A stretch of DNA of 16,752 bases from assembly GCA_016218485.1 (NCBI GenBank), contig JACRDY010000018.1, forward strand, positions 1 through 16,752, read 5' to 3'. The notes under the pieces were generated by a model. It saw nothing but the letters and a program-made list of their open reading frames with translations, did not search any database and was not told the origin of the DNA. Positions 1 to 5,822 of this stretch are shown piece after piece (position 1 is the stretch's first letter; each line of letters begins with the position of its first letter). The translations under genes and the position numbers were made by a program. Source of the DNA: Candidatus Falkowiibacteriota bacterium (GTDB taxonomy: Bacteria > Patescibacteriota > Patescibacteriia > JACRDY01).

Positions 1-42
1 ACAAAGCTGTGTGACAACTGCTTTAAGCTTTTTGAAGATTAA
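1..42 (+). CDS. C-terminal end of an unknown protein ending in a CxxC knuckle
   Basis: Reading frame 1 is open from the window edge and ends with TAA at 40-42, giving the tail TKLCDNCFKLFED. A rho-independent terminator follows 26 bases later, which supports this as a real gene end. The CxxC followed by an aromatic residue just before the stop resembles the tails of the two cysteine-rich proteins further along the window (VYCEECYQKEIY), so it may be the last half of a zinc-binding site. Thirteen residues are too few to assign a family. Confidence 0.45.
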   Translation, partial: TKLCDNCFKLFED

Positions 43-67
43 GAGCTTCATAGACTTAGACAGTTCT

Positions 68-94
68 AAAAAGACACCTTAGGGTGTCTTTTTT
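68..94 (+). terminator. Rho-independent terminator
   Basis: The stem AAAGACACC (70-78) pairs perfectly with GGTGTCTTT (83-91) around the loop TTAG and continues into a run of T. It lies just after the partial gene at the window edge. An A run on the left side means it could also work on the minus strand. Confidence 0.85.
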
Positions 95-142
95 AGTATA
101 TCAAGTTTTAGTTAATTGGGGGAGTTTCGTAATTCACAGCTC

Positions 143-165
143 AGAGAGGCCCCCGGGGCCTCTCT
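143..165. terminator. GC-rich palindrome, possible terminator
   Basis: AGAGAGGCCCC (143-153) and GGGGCCTCTCT (155-165) form an 11-bp palindrome with almost no loop, followed by TTCCTTG. It could be a back-up terminator for the upstream gene or simply an intergenic palindrome; the T tract is weak. Confidence 0.45.
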
Positions 166-183
166 TTCCTTGTATCTGAAAAT

Positions 184-212
184 TTGCCCAATCCATTGCA
201 TTGGTATATATT
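184..212 (+). promoter_or_regulatory. Promoter of the small RNA candidate
   Basis: A -35 box TTGCCC (184-189) and a -10 box TATATT (207-212) are separated by 17 bases. Transcription would start near 219 and run into the strong terminator ending at about 374, with no open reading frame between them. Confidence 0.5.
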
Positions 213-218
213 TACTGC

Positions 219-374
219 ACCGCAAATACATAGAGCTTTGCAACGAAGCTCATTTGACTACCATCCCCACAGGTAGCATCTCATCAGCCTGACAACGGTT
301 TTGACCCGCGCCGATTTGTGAGCCCTTGGGATTGACCAGGTTCGTTCTCAGCCGTTGTCGGCTTTTTCTTTTTT
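219..374 (+). ncRNA. Candidate small structured RNA or leader RNA, class unknown
   Basis: About 155 nt lie between a plausible promoter and a strong intrinsic terminator and contain no credible ORF. Visible helices are GAGCTT/AAGCTC (near 234-251), CTACC/GGTAG (259-276), a long-range helix GACAACGG (291-298) with CCGTTGTC (352-359) extended by AGCC/GGCT, and inside it TGAG/CTCA and a small CCTTGG/CCAGG hairpin. The last helix is the terminator stem, so the RNA ends in a branched structure with a T tract. I looked for features of 4.5S RNA, tmRNA, RNase P and the T-box and found none. It could be an independent sRNA or an attenuator for glyA, 187 bases downstream, but glyA seems to have its own promoter. 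Confidence 0.45.
286..374 (+). terminator. Branched intrinsic terminator closing the small RNA
   Basis: AGCC (286-289) plus GACAACGG (291-298) pair with CCGTTGTC (352-359) plus GGCT (360-363), with one bulged T, followed directly by a T-rich tract to 374. The 53-base insert between the arms has its own helices, which is long for a plain terminator. Confidence 0.65.
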
Positions 375-406
375 AACCTGTATGTTTTTAACCTGTTTTT
401 AACCTG
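370..406 (+). repeat. Three copies of an 11-bp direct repeat before the glyA promoter
   Basis: TTTTTAACCTG occurs at 370-380, 385-395 and 396-406. The first copy includes the T tract of the preceding terminator, and the last ends three bases before the -35 box of the proposed glyA promoter. It could be a binding-site array, or slippage of a T-rich sequence. Confidence 0.6.
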
Positions 407-409
407 TAT

Positions 410-437
410 TTGCCCCGGGCTGGTTTTATGCTAAACT
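410..437 (+). promoter_or_regulatory. Probable glyA promoter (extended -10)
   Basis: TTGCCC at 410-415 is followed after 16 bases by TAAACT (432-437), which carries the extended -10 element TG at 429-430. The -35 hexamer is the same as that of the small RNA promoter at 184. The transcript would have a leader of about 115 nt containing two REP-like hairpins. Confidence 0.45.
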
Positions 438-482
438 GACAATATGGTGTAATTTGCTGCAAAATTTTCTCGGTAATCAAAC

Positions 483-506
483 GGACAACCCAAGGGTTGT
501 CCCTAC
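483..506 (-). repeat. REP-like palindrome with GTAG foot (1)
   Basis: GGACAACCC (483-491) and GGGTTGTCC (494-502) form a 9-bp stem with a 2-base loop, followed by CTAC (503-506). Read on the minus strand this is GTAG plus a palindrome, the layout of REP sequences handled by RAYT (TnpA-REP) transposases. It lies in the glyA leader. Confidence 0.7.
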
Positions 507-526
507 GGCGTCTTTAAAAAATAATT

Positions 527-552
527 GGGCAGACACACAGGTCTGCCCCTAC
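527..552 (-). repeat. REP-like palindrome with GTAG foot (2)
   Basis: GGGCAGAC (527-534) and GTCTGCCC (541-548) flank a 6-base loop and are followed by CTAC (549-552). The stem differs from the unit at 483 but the foot and orientation are the same. It ends 8 bases before the glyA ATG, so it would sit where a ribosome binding site would be expected. Confidence 0.7.
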
Positions 553-560
553 AATATCCT

Positions 561-1805
561 ATGAAATTCCTCCCTACCGCTGACCCCGACATTTACGGGG
601 CGATCAAAAAAGAACTGGCGCGCCAGCAACAAGGCCTGGAAATGATCCCGTCCGAAAACTTTGTTTCCTTGGCTGTGCTGGAAGCGCTCGGCTCAATCCT
701 GACCAACAAATACTCCGAAGGCTACCCGGGCAACCGCTACTACGGCGGCTGTCAGTATATTGATGACGTGGAGCAGCTGGCCATTGACCGCGCCAAGCAG
801 CTGTTCGGCGCAGAGCATGTGAATGTCCAGCCCCTGTCCGGCGCGCCCGCCAACATCGCCGTCTACTTCGCGCTCTTGCAACCCGGCGACACGGTCCTGG
901 GTATGGATCTGTCCCACGGCGGCCACTTGACCCACGGCCACCCGGTAACGTATATGGCCAAAATTTTTAACTTCGTCAGATACAAGACCAACGCGCAGGG
1001 CAATATTGACCTGGATAACCTGCGCCAGATGGCATTGGAACACCAGCCGAAACTCATCCTGGTCGGCTACTCGGCCTACTCACGAGAAATTGATTACCCT
1101 GCCATCCAGAAAATCGCTGATGAAGTCGGCGCCCTGACTATGGCCGACATCGCTCATATCGCTGGCCTGATTGCCGCTGGGGAGATGAATAACCCCGTAC
1201 CAATCTTTGACGTAGTCACGACCACTACCCACAAGACGCTCCGCGGTCCGCGCGGCGGCATGATCATGTGCAAACAGAAACACGCCAAAGCTATTGATAA
1301 GGCAGTCTTCCCCGGCTTCCAAGGCGGCCCGCATGAGCACAACATCGCCGCCAAAGCCGTAGCCTTTGGTGAAGCGCTCAAGCCGGAATTCAAAACCTAC
1401 GCCAAGCAAATCAAGCTCAACGCTAAAGTGCTGGAGGCGGAATTTCGGGCTCGCGGCTACCACCTCTGTTTCGGCGGCACGGACAATCACCTGCTGCTCG
1501 TGGATGTTATGACCAGTAAAGGCGTCACCGGCAAACAAGCCCAAAATGCTTTGGATGAAGCCGGCATTACTCTGAACAAAAATATGATCCCGGATGATCC
1601 GCGCTCACCCATGGATCCGTCCGGGATTCGCTTTGGCACCCCGGCTCTGACCACCCGCGGCATGAAAGAGGCGGAAATGAAAACCATTGCCGGCTGGATG
1701 GACAGTGTCATCAGCAACCATGAAAACGCCGAAATCAAGGCCCAAATTAAAACTCAAGTCATGACGCTCACCGCCAAATTCCCGCTGTATCAAGATTGGC
1801 TGTAA
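561..1805 (+). CDS. glyA: Serine hydroxymethyltransferase
   Basis: This cytoplasmic PLP enzyme interconverts serine plus tetrahydrofolate with glycine plus methylene-tetrahydrofolate and so feeds one-carbon metabolism. The 414-residue product has the family's normal length. Seen in the sequence: the N-terminal IPSENF motif and NKYSEGYPGNRYYGG segment that bind substrate and cofactor, HGGHLTHG, the D-AHIAGL stretch, and the TTTTHKTLRGPRGG motif whose lysine at residue 225 forms the Schiff base with PLP. I chose the ATG at 561 because the conserved N-terminus begins there; an upstream TTG at 525 would translate the REP palindrome. There is no Shine-Dalgarno sequence. The gene stands alone: a possible promoter lies at 410-437 and a hairpin just after the stop may end the transcript. 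Confidence 0.97.
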   Translation: MKFLPTADPDIYGAIKKELARQQQGLEMIPSENFVSLAVLEALGSILTNKYSEGYPGNRYYGGCQYIDDVEQLAIDRAKQLFGAEHVNVQPLSGAPANIAVYFALLQPGDTVLGMDLSHGGHLTHGHPVTYMAKIFNFVRYKTNAQGNIDLDNLRQMALEHQPKLILVGYSAYSREIDYPAIQKIADEVGALTMADIAHIAGLIAAGEMNNPVPIFDVVTTTTHKTLRGPRGGMIMCKQKHAKAIDKAVFPGFQGGPHEHNIAAKAVAFGEALKPEFKTYAKQIKLNAKVLEAEFRARGYHLCFGGTDNHLLLVDVMTSKGVTGKQAQNALDEAGITLNKNMIPDDPRSPMDPSGIRFGTPALTTRGMKEAEMKTIAGWMDSVISNHENAEIKAQIKTQVMTLTAKFPLYQDWL

Positions 1806-1822
1806 AAAATTGAAATATTACC

Positions 1823-1846
1823 GTAGGGGCAGCTCCCGAGCTGCCC
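1823..1846 (+). repeat. REP-like palindrome with GTAG foot (3), possible glyA terminator
   Basis: GTAG (1823-1826) is followed by GGGCAGCT, a CCCG loop and AGCTGCCC (1827-1846), then TTATTGTTT. It has the same foot as the units in the glyA leader but the opposite orientation, so glyA is bracketed by inverted units. The GC-rich stem plus T-rich tail could also end the glyA mRNA. Confidence 0.65.
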
Positions 1847-1857
1847 TTATTGTTTAA

Positions 1858-1886
1858 AGTTAAAAGGACGAGCGCGAGCTCGTCCT
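1858..1886 (-). terminator. Terminator of the minus-strand RNA
   Basis: On the minus strand AGGACGAGC and GCTCGTCCT (1865-1886) form a 9-bp stem with a 4-base loop, followed by TTTTAACTTT. The stem is strong but the T tract is interrupted. It lies exactly at the end of the structured minus-strand region. Confidence 0.6.
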
Positions 1887-2167
1887 GGCGGTTTCCTCCT
1901 CTGGTTTGTGGGCATCAGTTGTGATGCCGTTTCTTCTTGCCGCGGCTGATTTTGTCCCGGTCACCTCCCGGCAGCCGCTTGTGCGGACAGGTCGCGCTCG
2001 GCGGACATTTCCTGCCGTTTTGCAGTTTCCGACAGCCGTTGCTGCCGTAGGCCTTGCTACATCCATGCCCACCATTACCCGGCCAGTTGCCCAAACGCCT
2101 CTCCTTTCTGCCGCCTAGGCCGATTCGCCTACCGGCTCAAAATATTCGTGTAAACGATTTAGACAAC
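1858..2167 (-). ncRNA. Candidate structured RNA of about 310 nt, class unknown
   Basis: The stretch is GC-rich with A-rich loops only when read on the minus strand, which marks that strand as the RNA strand. It has a promoter upstream and a terminator at its end. Minus-strand helices include a closing stem GGCGG (2111-2115) with CCGCC (1887-1891), a second long-range stem at 2089-2096 with 1904-1913, a hairpin GGCATCA/TGATGCC (about 1911-1928), GCGGCTG/CAGCCGC, GGCAGC/GCTGTC, CCGC/GCGG and a 5' hairpin TAGGC/GCCTA. A purine-rich internal loop lies between the two long-range stems. Size and style fit a housekeeping or large regulatory RNA, but the RNase P signature GAGGAAAGTCC and the tmRNA T-arm are absent. 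The ORFs across it are arginine- and threonine-rich nonsense. Confidence 0.5.
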
Positions 2168-2173
2168 TCTACC

Positions 2174-2202
2174 AAAATATCAAATCAACGATAAACCGTC
2201 AA
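2174..2202 (-). promoter_or_regulatory. Promoter of the minus-strand RNA
   Basis: On the minus strand TTGACG (2197-2202) and TATTTT (2174-2179) are 17 bases apart, giving a start near 2167, just before the structured region begins. Confidence 0.55.
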
Positions 2203-2241
2203 TATTTACCATGACTTCAAAACTCCAACAACATAAGTAAC

Positions 2242-2317
2242 GTGAGGTTGCTGGAGTAGAGACGCAAAGCTTTGCGTCTCTACAGATTCACCCCACCCAA
2301 GACCCCAGCAACCTTAC
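2242..2317. repeat. Nested inverted repeat with a perfect GTAG palindrome inside
   Basis: The outer arms GTGAGGTTGCTGG (2242-2254) and CCAGCAACCTTAC (2305-2317) pair over 13 bases with one G-T pair. Inside, 2256-2283 is a perfect 28-base palindrome that begins GTAGAGACGC and ends GCGTCTCTAC, a REP-like form with a GTAG foot on both strands. It looks as if a REP unit had been placed inside the arm region of another hairpin. Confidence 0.7.
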
Positions 2318-2447
2318 CCCTTCACGTAGCGATGCGGGCGAGGCGAGCAGGGGTACCACCGTACGGTGAAATTGGTATAACGAAACCAAAAACTACCCCG
2401 TCAACAAACCCTCATAGCCCGTGGACAATCTGGGTATAACGCCAGCC

Positions 2448-2476
2448 TTGAATAGTGGGCTGCTTTGGGTTAAGAT
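2448..2476 (+). promoter_or_regulatory. Probable dnaB promoter
   Basis: TTGAAT (2448-2453) and TAAGAT (2471-2476) are separated by 17 bases. The transcript would start near 2483 and carry a leader of about 168 nt that contains the 36-bp hairpin. A TATAAT at 2640-2645 lies only 5 bases before the ATG, but I see no -35 box for it. Confidence 0.5.
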
Positions 2477-2510
2477 ACCTGGGCTAGAAAAAACCCAATG
2501 AGTTAAAGTT

Positions 2511-2635
2511 CAAAGTTCAAAATCCTAAGCTCAAAGTTCAAATCAATGCCCAATGACAAAGTTCAAAGGGCGGGTCTATGAGACATTTAGGCTTTGAACT
2601 TGATTTGAACTTTGAGCTTAGGATTTTGAACTTTG
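2511..2635. repeat. Perfect 36-bp inverted repeat before dnaB
   Basis: The arms 2511-2546 and 2600-2635 are perfect reverse complements around a 53-base centre, which contains a further pair (2559-2568 with 2592-2601). The arms are low in complexity and built from repeated CAAAGTTCAAA-like words. The right arm ends 15 bases before the dnaB ATG. No T tract follows, so it is not a classic terminator. Confidence 0.9.
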
Positions 2636-2650
2636 GAATTATAATTGTAT

Positions 2651-4024
2651 ATGTCCGACCTGATAGGCAAACTCCCCCCGCAGAACCTGGAAGCCGAGCA
2701 GTCGCTCCTCGGCTCGCTTTTGATTGACCGAGACGCCATTATCAACATTGCCGATATTGTGGAGCCGGATGATTTCTACAAAGAGAGCCACAAGAAAATC
2801 TTTGCCGCCATGCTCCACCTCTTTGACAAGCGCGAGCCGATTGACCTCTTGTCCCTCGCCAACCGTCTGGACGAGTCGGGCGACCTGGAAAAAGTCGGCG
2901 GCCGCGGCTACCTGACCAGTCTGGCCAACGTCGTGCCGACCGCCAGCCACGTGGTGACGTACGGCAAAATCGTCGCCAAGAAGTCCACGCTGCGCCGGCT
3001 GATCGGCGCCGCTACGGAAATCGCCGAGATCGGTTTTCATGAAGATGAGGATGTGGAAGTCATTCTGGATCGCTCCGAGCAAAAACTCTTCGCCATTTCT
3101 CAAAAATCCATCAAAACGATCTTTACGCCCATCCGCGGGGTGCTGGCCGAGGCCTTTGAGCGAATTGACGAGCTGCACCGCGAAAAAGGCAAGCTGCGCG
3201 GCATCCCCAGCGGTTTCCGGGTACTGGATAACGTGCTGGCCGGTTTCCAGAAGTCTGACCTGATCATCCTGGCCGCTCGCCCGTCTGTCGGTAAAACGAC
3301 CCTGGCCCTGGACTTCGCACGGCACGTCGCCGTGGAAGAAAAAATTCCCGTCGGTATTTTTTCCCTGGAAATGAGCAAGGAACAGCTGGTGGACCGCCTG
3401 CTCTGCTCGCAGGCCGGCGTGGATCTGTGGAAAATGCGCACCGGCCGATTGTCTGACCGCCAGGATAACGACGACTTCTCGCGCATCGGCCACGCCATGG
3501 GCATTCTGTCAGAAGCGCCGATCTATATTGACGACACCGCCATGACCAATATCATGGAAATCCGCACCAAAGCGCGCCGCCTGCAAATGGAGCACGGTCT
3601 GGGCCTGATCGTCCTGGACTACCTCCAGCTGATGGAAGGCCGCCACGGCGTGGAAAACCGCGTCCTGGAAGTGGCCGAAATCACCCGCTCGCTTAAAGGC
3701 ATCGCCCGCGAGCTGAATATCCCGGTCCTGGCGCTCTCGCAGCTCAACCGCTCGGTGGAAACCCGCACCCCGGCCATTCCCAAACTGGCCGATCTGCGCG
3801 AATCCGGCTCGATTGAACAGGACGCCGACGTGGTCATGTTCATTTACCGCAAAAGCATGGACCGGACCCGTTTCAACGTGCCAGAAGAAGAAAAGCACAT
3901 CGCCGAAATCCACATCGCCAAACACCGCAACGGCCCGACCGGCGTGGTCCGCGCCTACTTTGACGAGCAGCGCGTCAGCTTTAAGAACTTAGAGAAGGAA
4001 TATGCGGAAGAACCGCCTCAATAA
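2651..4024 (+). CDS. dnaB: Replicative DNA helicase DnaB
   Basis: This hexameric 5'-3' helicase unwinds DNA at the replication fork and contacts primase. The 457-residue protein is full length. It has the N-terminal DnaB domain (from PPQNLEAEQSLLG to about residue 105), a linker, and the RecA-like C-terminal domain starting near LRGIPSGFRVLDNVLAGF. The Walker A motif ARPSVGKTT has its lysine at residue 215, the Walker B motif LIVLDYLQLM has its aspartate at 323, and the later SQLNRSVE and DLRESGSIEQDADVV segments are the usual DnaB H3 and H4 regions. No intein is present. The ATG at 2651 starts the conserved sequence; a TTG six bases earlier adds nothing. There is no Shine-Dalgarno sequence. 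The genes that follow on the same strand serve replication and repair. Confidence 0.97.
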   Translation: MSDLIGKLPPQNLEAEQSLLGSLLIDRDAIINIADIVEPDDFYKESHKKIFAAMLHLFDKREPIDLLSLANRLDESGDLEKVGGRGYLTSLANVVPTASHVVTYGKIVAKKSTLRRLIGAATEIAEIGFHEDEDVEVILDRSEQKLFAISQKSIKTIFTPIRGVLAEAFERIDELHREKGKLRGIPSGFRVLDNVLAGFQKSDLIILAARPSVGKTTLALDFARHVAVEEKIPVGIFSLEMSKEQLVDRLLCSQAGVDLWKMRTGRLSDRQDNDDFSRIGHAMGILSEAPIYIDDTAMTNIMEIRTKARRLQMEHGLGLIVLDYLQLMEGRHGVENRVLEVAEITRSLKGIARELNIPVLALSQLNRSVETRTPAIPKLADLRESGSIEQDADVVMFIYRKSMDRTRFNVPEEEKHIAEIHIAKHRNGPTGVVRAYFDEQRVSFKNLEKEYAEEPPQ

Positions 4025-4032
4025 TCACAAAT

Positions 4033-4103
4033 TTAAAACATTAAAACACAAGAACATTAAAACAAGAAGTTTGTTTTAATGTTCTTGTGTTTTAATGTTT
4101 TAA
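4033..4103. repeat. Perfect 33-bp hairpin after dnaB
   Basis: The arms 4033-4065 and 4071-4103 are perfect reverse complements with a 5-base loop (GAAGT). They are AT-rich and made of repeated ACATTAAAAC-like words. ATCAC and GTGAT outside the arms extend the pairing. No T run of terminator type follows. Confidence 0.92.
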
Positions 4104-4111
4104 TATTCTCG

Positions 4112-4120
4112 TGATATAAC
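4112..4120 (+). promoter_or_regulatory. Extended -10 promoter placed for a leaderless mRNA
   Basis: TGATATAAC (TG at 4112-4113, TATAAC at 4115-4120) ends 7 bases before the ATG at 4128, so transcription would begin on or next to the start codon. The -35 position overlaps the right arm of the hairpin and is poor (TTAATG). Confidence 0.45.
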
Positions 4121-4127
4121 TAAGCAT

Positions 4128-4394
4128 ATGGATCCCCAACAACTCCAAATTGACCTCCAGCAGATCAAAGAACGTAACGCTCGGGTAGAAGCGGACAAAG
4201 CCTGGGAAATCAGCCAGAGCCGAAAAATCATTATTCTGGTTCTGACCTTTCTCGTCGTGCTCTTGGTCTTCTACTTCAACAACATGGAAAAACCATTGTG
4301 GAACGCGCTGATTGCCACGGTGGCGTTCTGGATCTCCACCCTCTCGGTTTCCGCCGGCAAAAAACTCTGGCTGAAGTATACTTATAAAAAATAA
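4128..4394 (+). CDS. Small two-helix membrane protein of unknown function
   Basis: I do not recognise a named family. The 88-residue protein begins with a charged, probably helical or coiled-coil segment (residues 1-32, with QQLQIDLQQIKERNARVEADKAWE), followed by two hydrophobic stretches at about 34-50 and 57-75 joined by a short NNMEKPLW loop, and a basic tail ending KYTYKK. The N-terminal region probably lies in the cytoplasm, with both ends on the same side. It sits between dnaB and the YbaB gene on the same strand, 36 bases before the latter, so they may share a transcript. The extended -10 box close to its ATG suggests a leaderless message. Codon choice and reading frame look genuine. 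Confidence 0.75.
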   Translation: MDPQQLQIDLQQIKERNARVEADKAWEISQSRKIIILVLTFLVVLLVFYFNNMEKPLWNALIATVAFWISTLSVSAGKKLWLKYTYKK

Positions 4395-4430
4395 CCTATT
4401 TTCATTCGTAATTCGTAATTTAATAAAACC

Positions 4431-4709
4431 ATGTTCAACAAAATCAAACACCTGAAAGACCTCCGCAGTCAAGGCAAACAGCTCCAAAACGCGCTAGCCG
4501 CTAAAACCGTTACGGTTGAACAGGGCGGCATCAGCCTGACCCTGGACGGCAATCAGAACATTACCGCGCTGACCATCAACCCCAATCTGACTGCCGCTGA
4601 GATTGAAAAAATCTTGCCCGGTCTCTTGAAAGACGGCCTGGATAAGATCAAACGGATTATGGCAGAAACAATGCAGGGTATGGGCGGATTGGATAATTTC
4701 AAATTATAA
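4431..4709 (+). CDS. YbaB/EbfC family nucleoid-associated protein
   Basis: The 92-residue product matches the YbaB/EbfC family, small dimeric proteins that bind DNA and are commonly encoded beside recR. The sequence shows an N-terminal helix (MFNKIKHLKDLRSQGKQLQNALAAKTVTVEQGG), a central beta segment with the SLTLDGNQNITALTINP pattern, and a C-terminal helix with LPGLLKDGLDKIKRIMAETM ending in a glycine-methionine-rich tail. Length is near the family norm of 100. The start codon has no Shine-Dalgarno sequence; the upstream 36 bases contain the short direct repeat ATTCGTA. The neighbouring recR supports the assignment. Confidence 0.88.
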   Translation: MFNKIKHLKDLRSQGKQLQNALAAKTVTVEQGGISLTLDGNQNITALTINPNLTAAEIEKILPGLLKDGLDKIKRIMAETMQGMGGLDNFKL

Positions 4710-4716
4710 AATAATG

Positions 4717-4794
4717 AGTTAAAAGTTATCAAGTTATAAAGTTGAAAGTTAAAAGGAGAGAACTTTCAACTTTATAACTTGATAACTTTTAACT
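4717..4794. repeat. Perfect 34-bp hairpin before recR
   Basis: The arms 4717-4750 and 4761-4794 are perfect reverse complements around the loop AAAAGGAGAG. The arms consist of AAGTT-type words. Bases 4731-4755 are identical, on the opposite strand, to 12072-12096 in the hairpin after mreD. The hairpin ends 5 bases before the recR ATG, and the only Shine-Dalgarno-like bases lie in its loop. Confidence 0.92.
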
Positions 4795-4799
4795 GACGT

Positions 4800-5393
4800 A
4801 TGCCAAAATTCCCCCCAACCATGCAGCGCCTGATAGAGGCCTTTTCCGAGCTGCCCACCATCGGCCCAAAAACCGCGGAACGGTTTGTCTTTTACTTACT
4901 CCGGAACAAAAACCAAATTGATGGTCTGACGAGAGCGCTAACTGAACTCAAAGCCACTGTCACCACCTGCGCGGAGTGTCATACCTTCTCCGAAAAATCC
5001 CCCTGCTACATCTGCTCCAACCCTAAACGCGACCGCGCGACGATCTGCGTCGTGGCCCAAACTACTGACCTGGCGAGCATAGAAAGCACCGCCCAGTACA
5101 ATGGCCTCTATCACGTACTCGGGGGTGTGGTGGATACCCCGGAAGACACCGCGCGCCTGAACACCGCCAAACTCCTGGAACGGATCAAAGCTAATGGCGT
5201 CCAAGAGCTCATTTTGGCCTTTGACGCCACGATTGAGGGCGAATCCACTATTCTCTACCTCTCACGGCTCTTAAAGCCGCTAGGGGTCAAAATGACCCGT
5301 CTGGCCAAGGGTCTGCCGATGGGCAGCGAGCTCGTCTACGCTGACGAGGTGACGTTGAGCAGCGCGCTGGAAGGACGGAAGGAAATTTATTAA
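4800..5393 (+). CDS. recR: Recombination mediator protein RecR
   Basis: RecR works with RecO, and RecF where present, to load RecA on SSB-coated gaps. At 197 residues it is full length. It has the N-terminal helix-hairpin-helix (FSELPTIGPKTAERFVFYLL, about 15-34), a four-cysteine zinc finger (C57, C60, C69, C72), and a Toprim domain from about residue 81 (ICVVAQTTDLASIES) through ILAFDATIEGESTILYL, ending in the conserved LPMGSELVYADEVTLSSALEGR segment. The pairing with a YbaB gene is the classic arrangement. The start is set by the MPKFPPTMQRLI sequence. The long hairpin directly upstream leaves no room for a ribosome binding site next to the ATG. Confidence 0.97.
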   Translation: MPKFPPTMQRLIEAFSELPTIGPKTAERFVFYLLRNKNQIDGLTRALTELKATVTTCAECHTFSEKSPCYICSNPKRDRATICVVAQTTDLASIESTAQYNGLYHVLGGVVDTPEDTARLNTAKLLERIKANGVQELILAFDATIEGESTILYLSRLLKPLGVKMTRLAKGLPMGSELVYADEVTLSSALEGRKEIY

Positions 5394-5447
5394 ACACAAA
5401 TTTACACAGATTATTACAGATAAACACAGATTTGTGTGATCTGTGAG
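5394..5447. repeat. ACAGAT-rich imperfect inverted repeat
   Basis: The stretch repeats ACAGAT-containing words about every 10 bases and then their complements. ACACAAAT near 5394 pairs with ATTTGTGT near 5430, and CACAGAT pairs with ATCTGTG around the same centre. It follows the same pattern as the other junction palindromes but is less perfect. Confidence 0.65.
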
Positions 5448-5448
5448 T

Positions 5449-5483
5449 AAAAAAACAACCCGCTTAACACGGGCTATTTTTTT
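5449..5483. terminator. Bidirectional terminator between recR and rplU
   Basis: An A run (5450-5456), the stem CCCG/CGGG near 5459-5473 and a T run (TATTTTTTT) follow one another. The layout works on both strands, as expected between the convergent recR (+) and rplU (-). Confidence 0.75.
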
Positions 5484-5501
5484 ATTCAAAGAACAAAAAT
5501 G

Positions 5502-5813
5502 TTAGGCAATGCTGTCTACCGTTACTTCCGTATACCGCTGCCGGTGACCGGTCTTCTTGTGGTAGCGGATCTTGGCTTTGTACTTCACCACGTCAATTTT
5601 CGGCGCGCGCGCTTGTTTGACAATCGTGCCAATGACTTTGGCGCCGCTGACGGTCGGAGCGCCGACGGTCACCGTCTCCCCGTCCGCCACCAAGAGCACC
5701 TCGTCAAACTCAACCTTCTGGCCTTCCGCGCCGGGCAGTTTTTCCACTTTCAGTCTGGTTTTTTCCGCGACGGTATACTGCTTGCCGCCGGTTTTGATGA
5801 CTGCGATTTTCAT
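5502..5813 (-). CDS. rplU: Large-subunit ribosomal protein bL21
   Basis: This protein binds 23S rRNA in the 50S subunit. The product from the ATG at 5813 is 103 residues, the normal bL21 length, and starts MKIAVIKTGGKQYTVAE, the conserved N-terminus. It continues with VGAPTVSGAKVIGTIV and the basic C-terminal KYKAKIRYHKKTGHRQRYTEVTV signature. A longer reading frame extends 13 codons upstream but would cross the promoter, so I reject it. The usual partner rpmA (bL27) is not next to it here. A consensus promoter ends 9 bases before the ATG, so the mRNA would have almost no leader and translation would not use a Shine-Dalgarno sequence. Confidence 0.96.
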   Translation of the reverse strand: MKIAVIKTGGKQYTVAEKTRLKVEKLPGAEGQKVEFDEVLLVADGETVTVGAPTVSGAKVIGTIVKQARAPKIDVVKYKAKIRYHKKTGHRQRYTEVTVDSIA

Positions 5814-5822
5814 ATGGACAGA

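Noticed and set aside
525..560. Upstream TTG start for glyA
   Set aside because: The added 12 residues come from the REP palindrome; the conserved N-terminus begins at the ATG at 561.
1860..2118. Short ORFs on both strands in the glyA-dnaB gap (71 and 70 codons)
   Set aside because: Composition is rich in Arg, Thr and Ala, unlike the other genes; no start signals; they overlap the structured RNA candidate and its hairpins.
1858..2167. Identification of the minus-strand RNA as RNase P or tmRNA
   Set aside because: The GAGGAAAGTCC and ACAGAA core motifs of RNase P are not found in the right order, and there is no T-arm or tag reading frame for tmRNA.
2345..2365. T-box-like GGTGGTACC core on the minus strand
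   Set aside because: No specifier stem and no gene downstream on that strand; only the short core and a TACCCCT/AGGGGTA stem can be seen.
2639..3493. Minus-strand ORF of 284 codons over dnaB
   Set aside because: Shadow of dnaB with no homology features.
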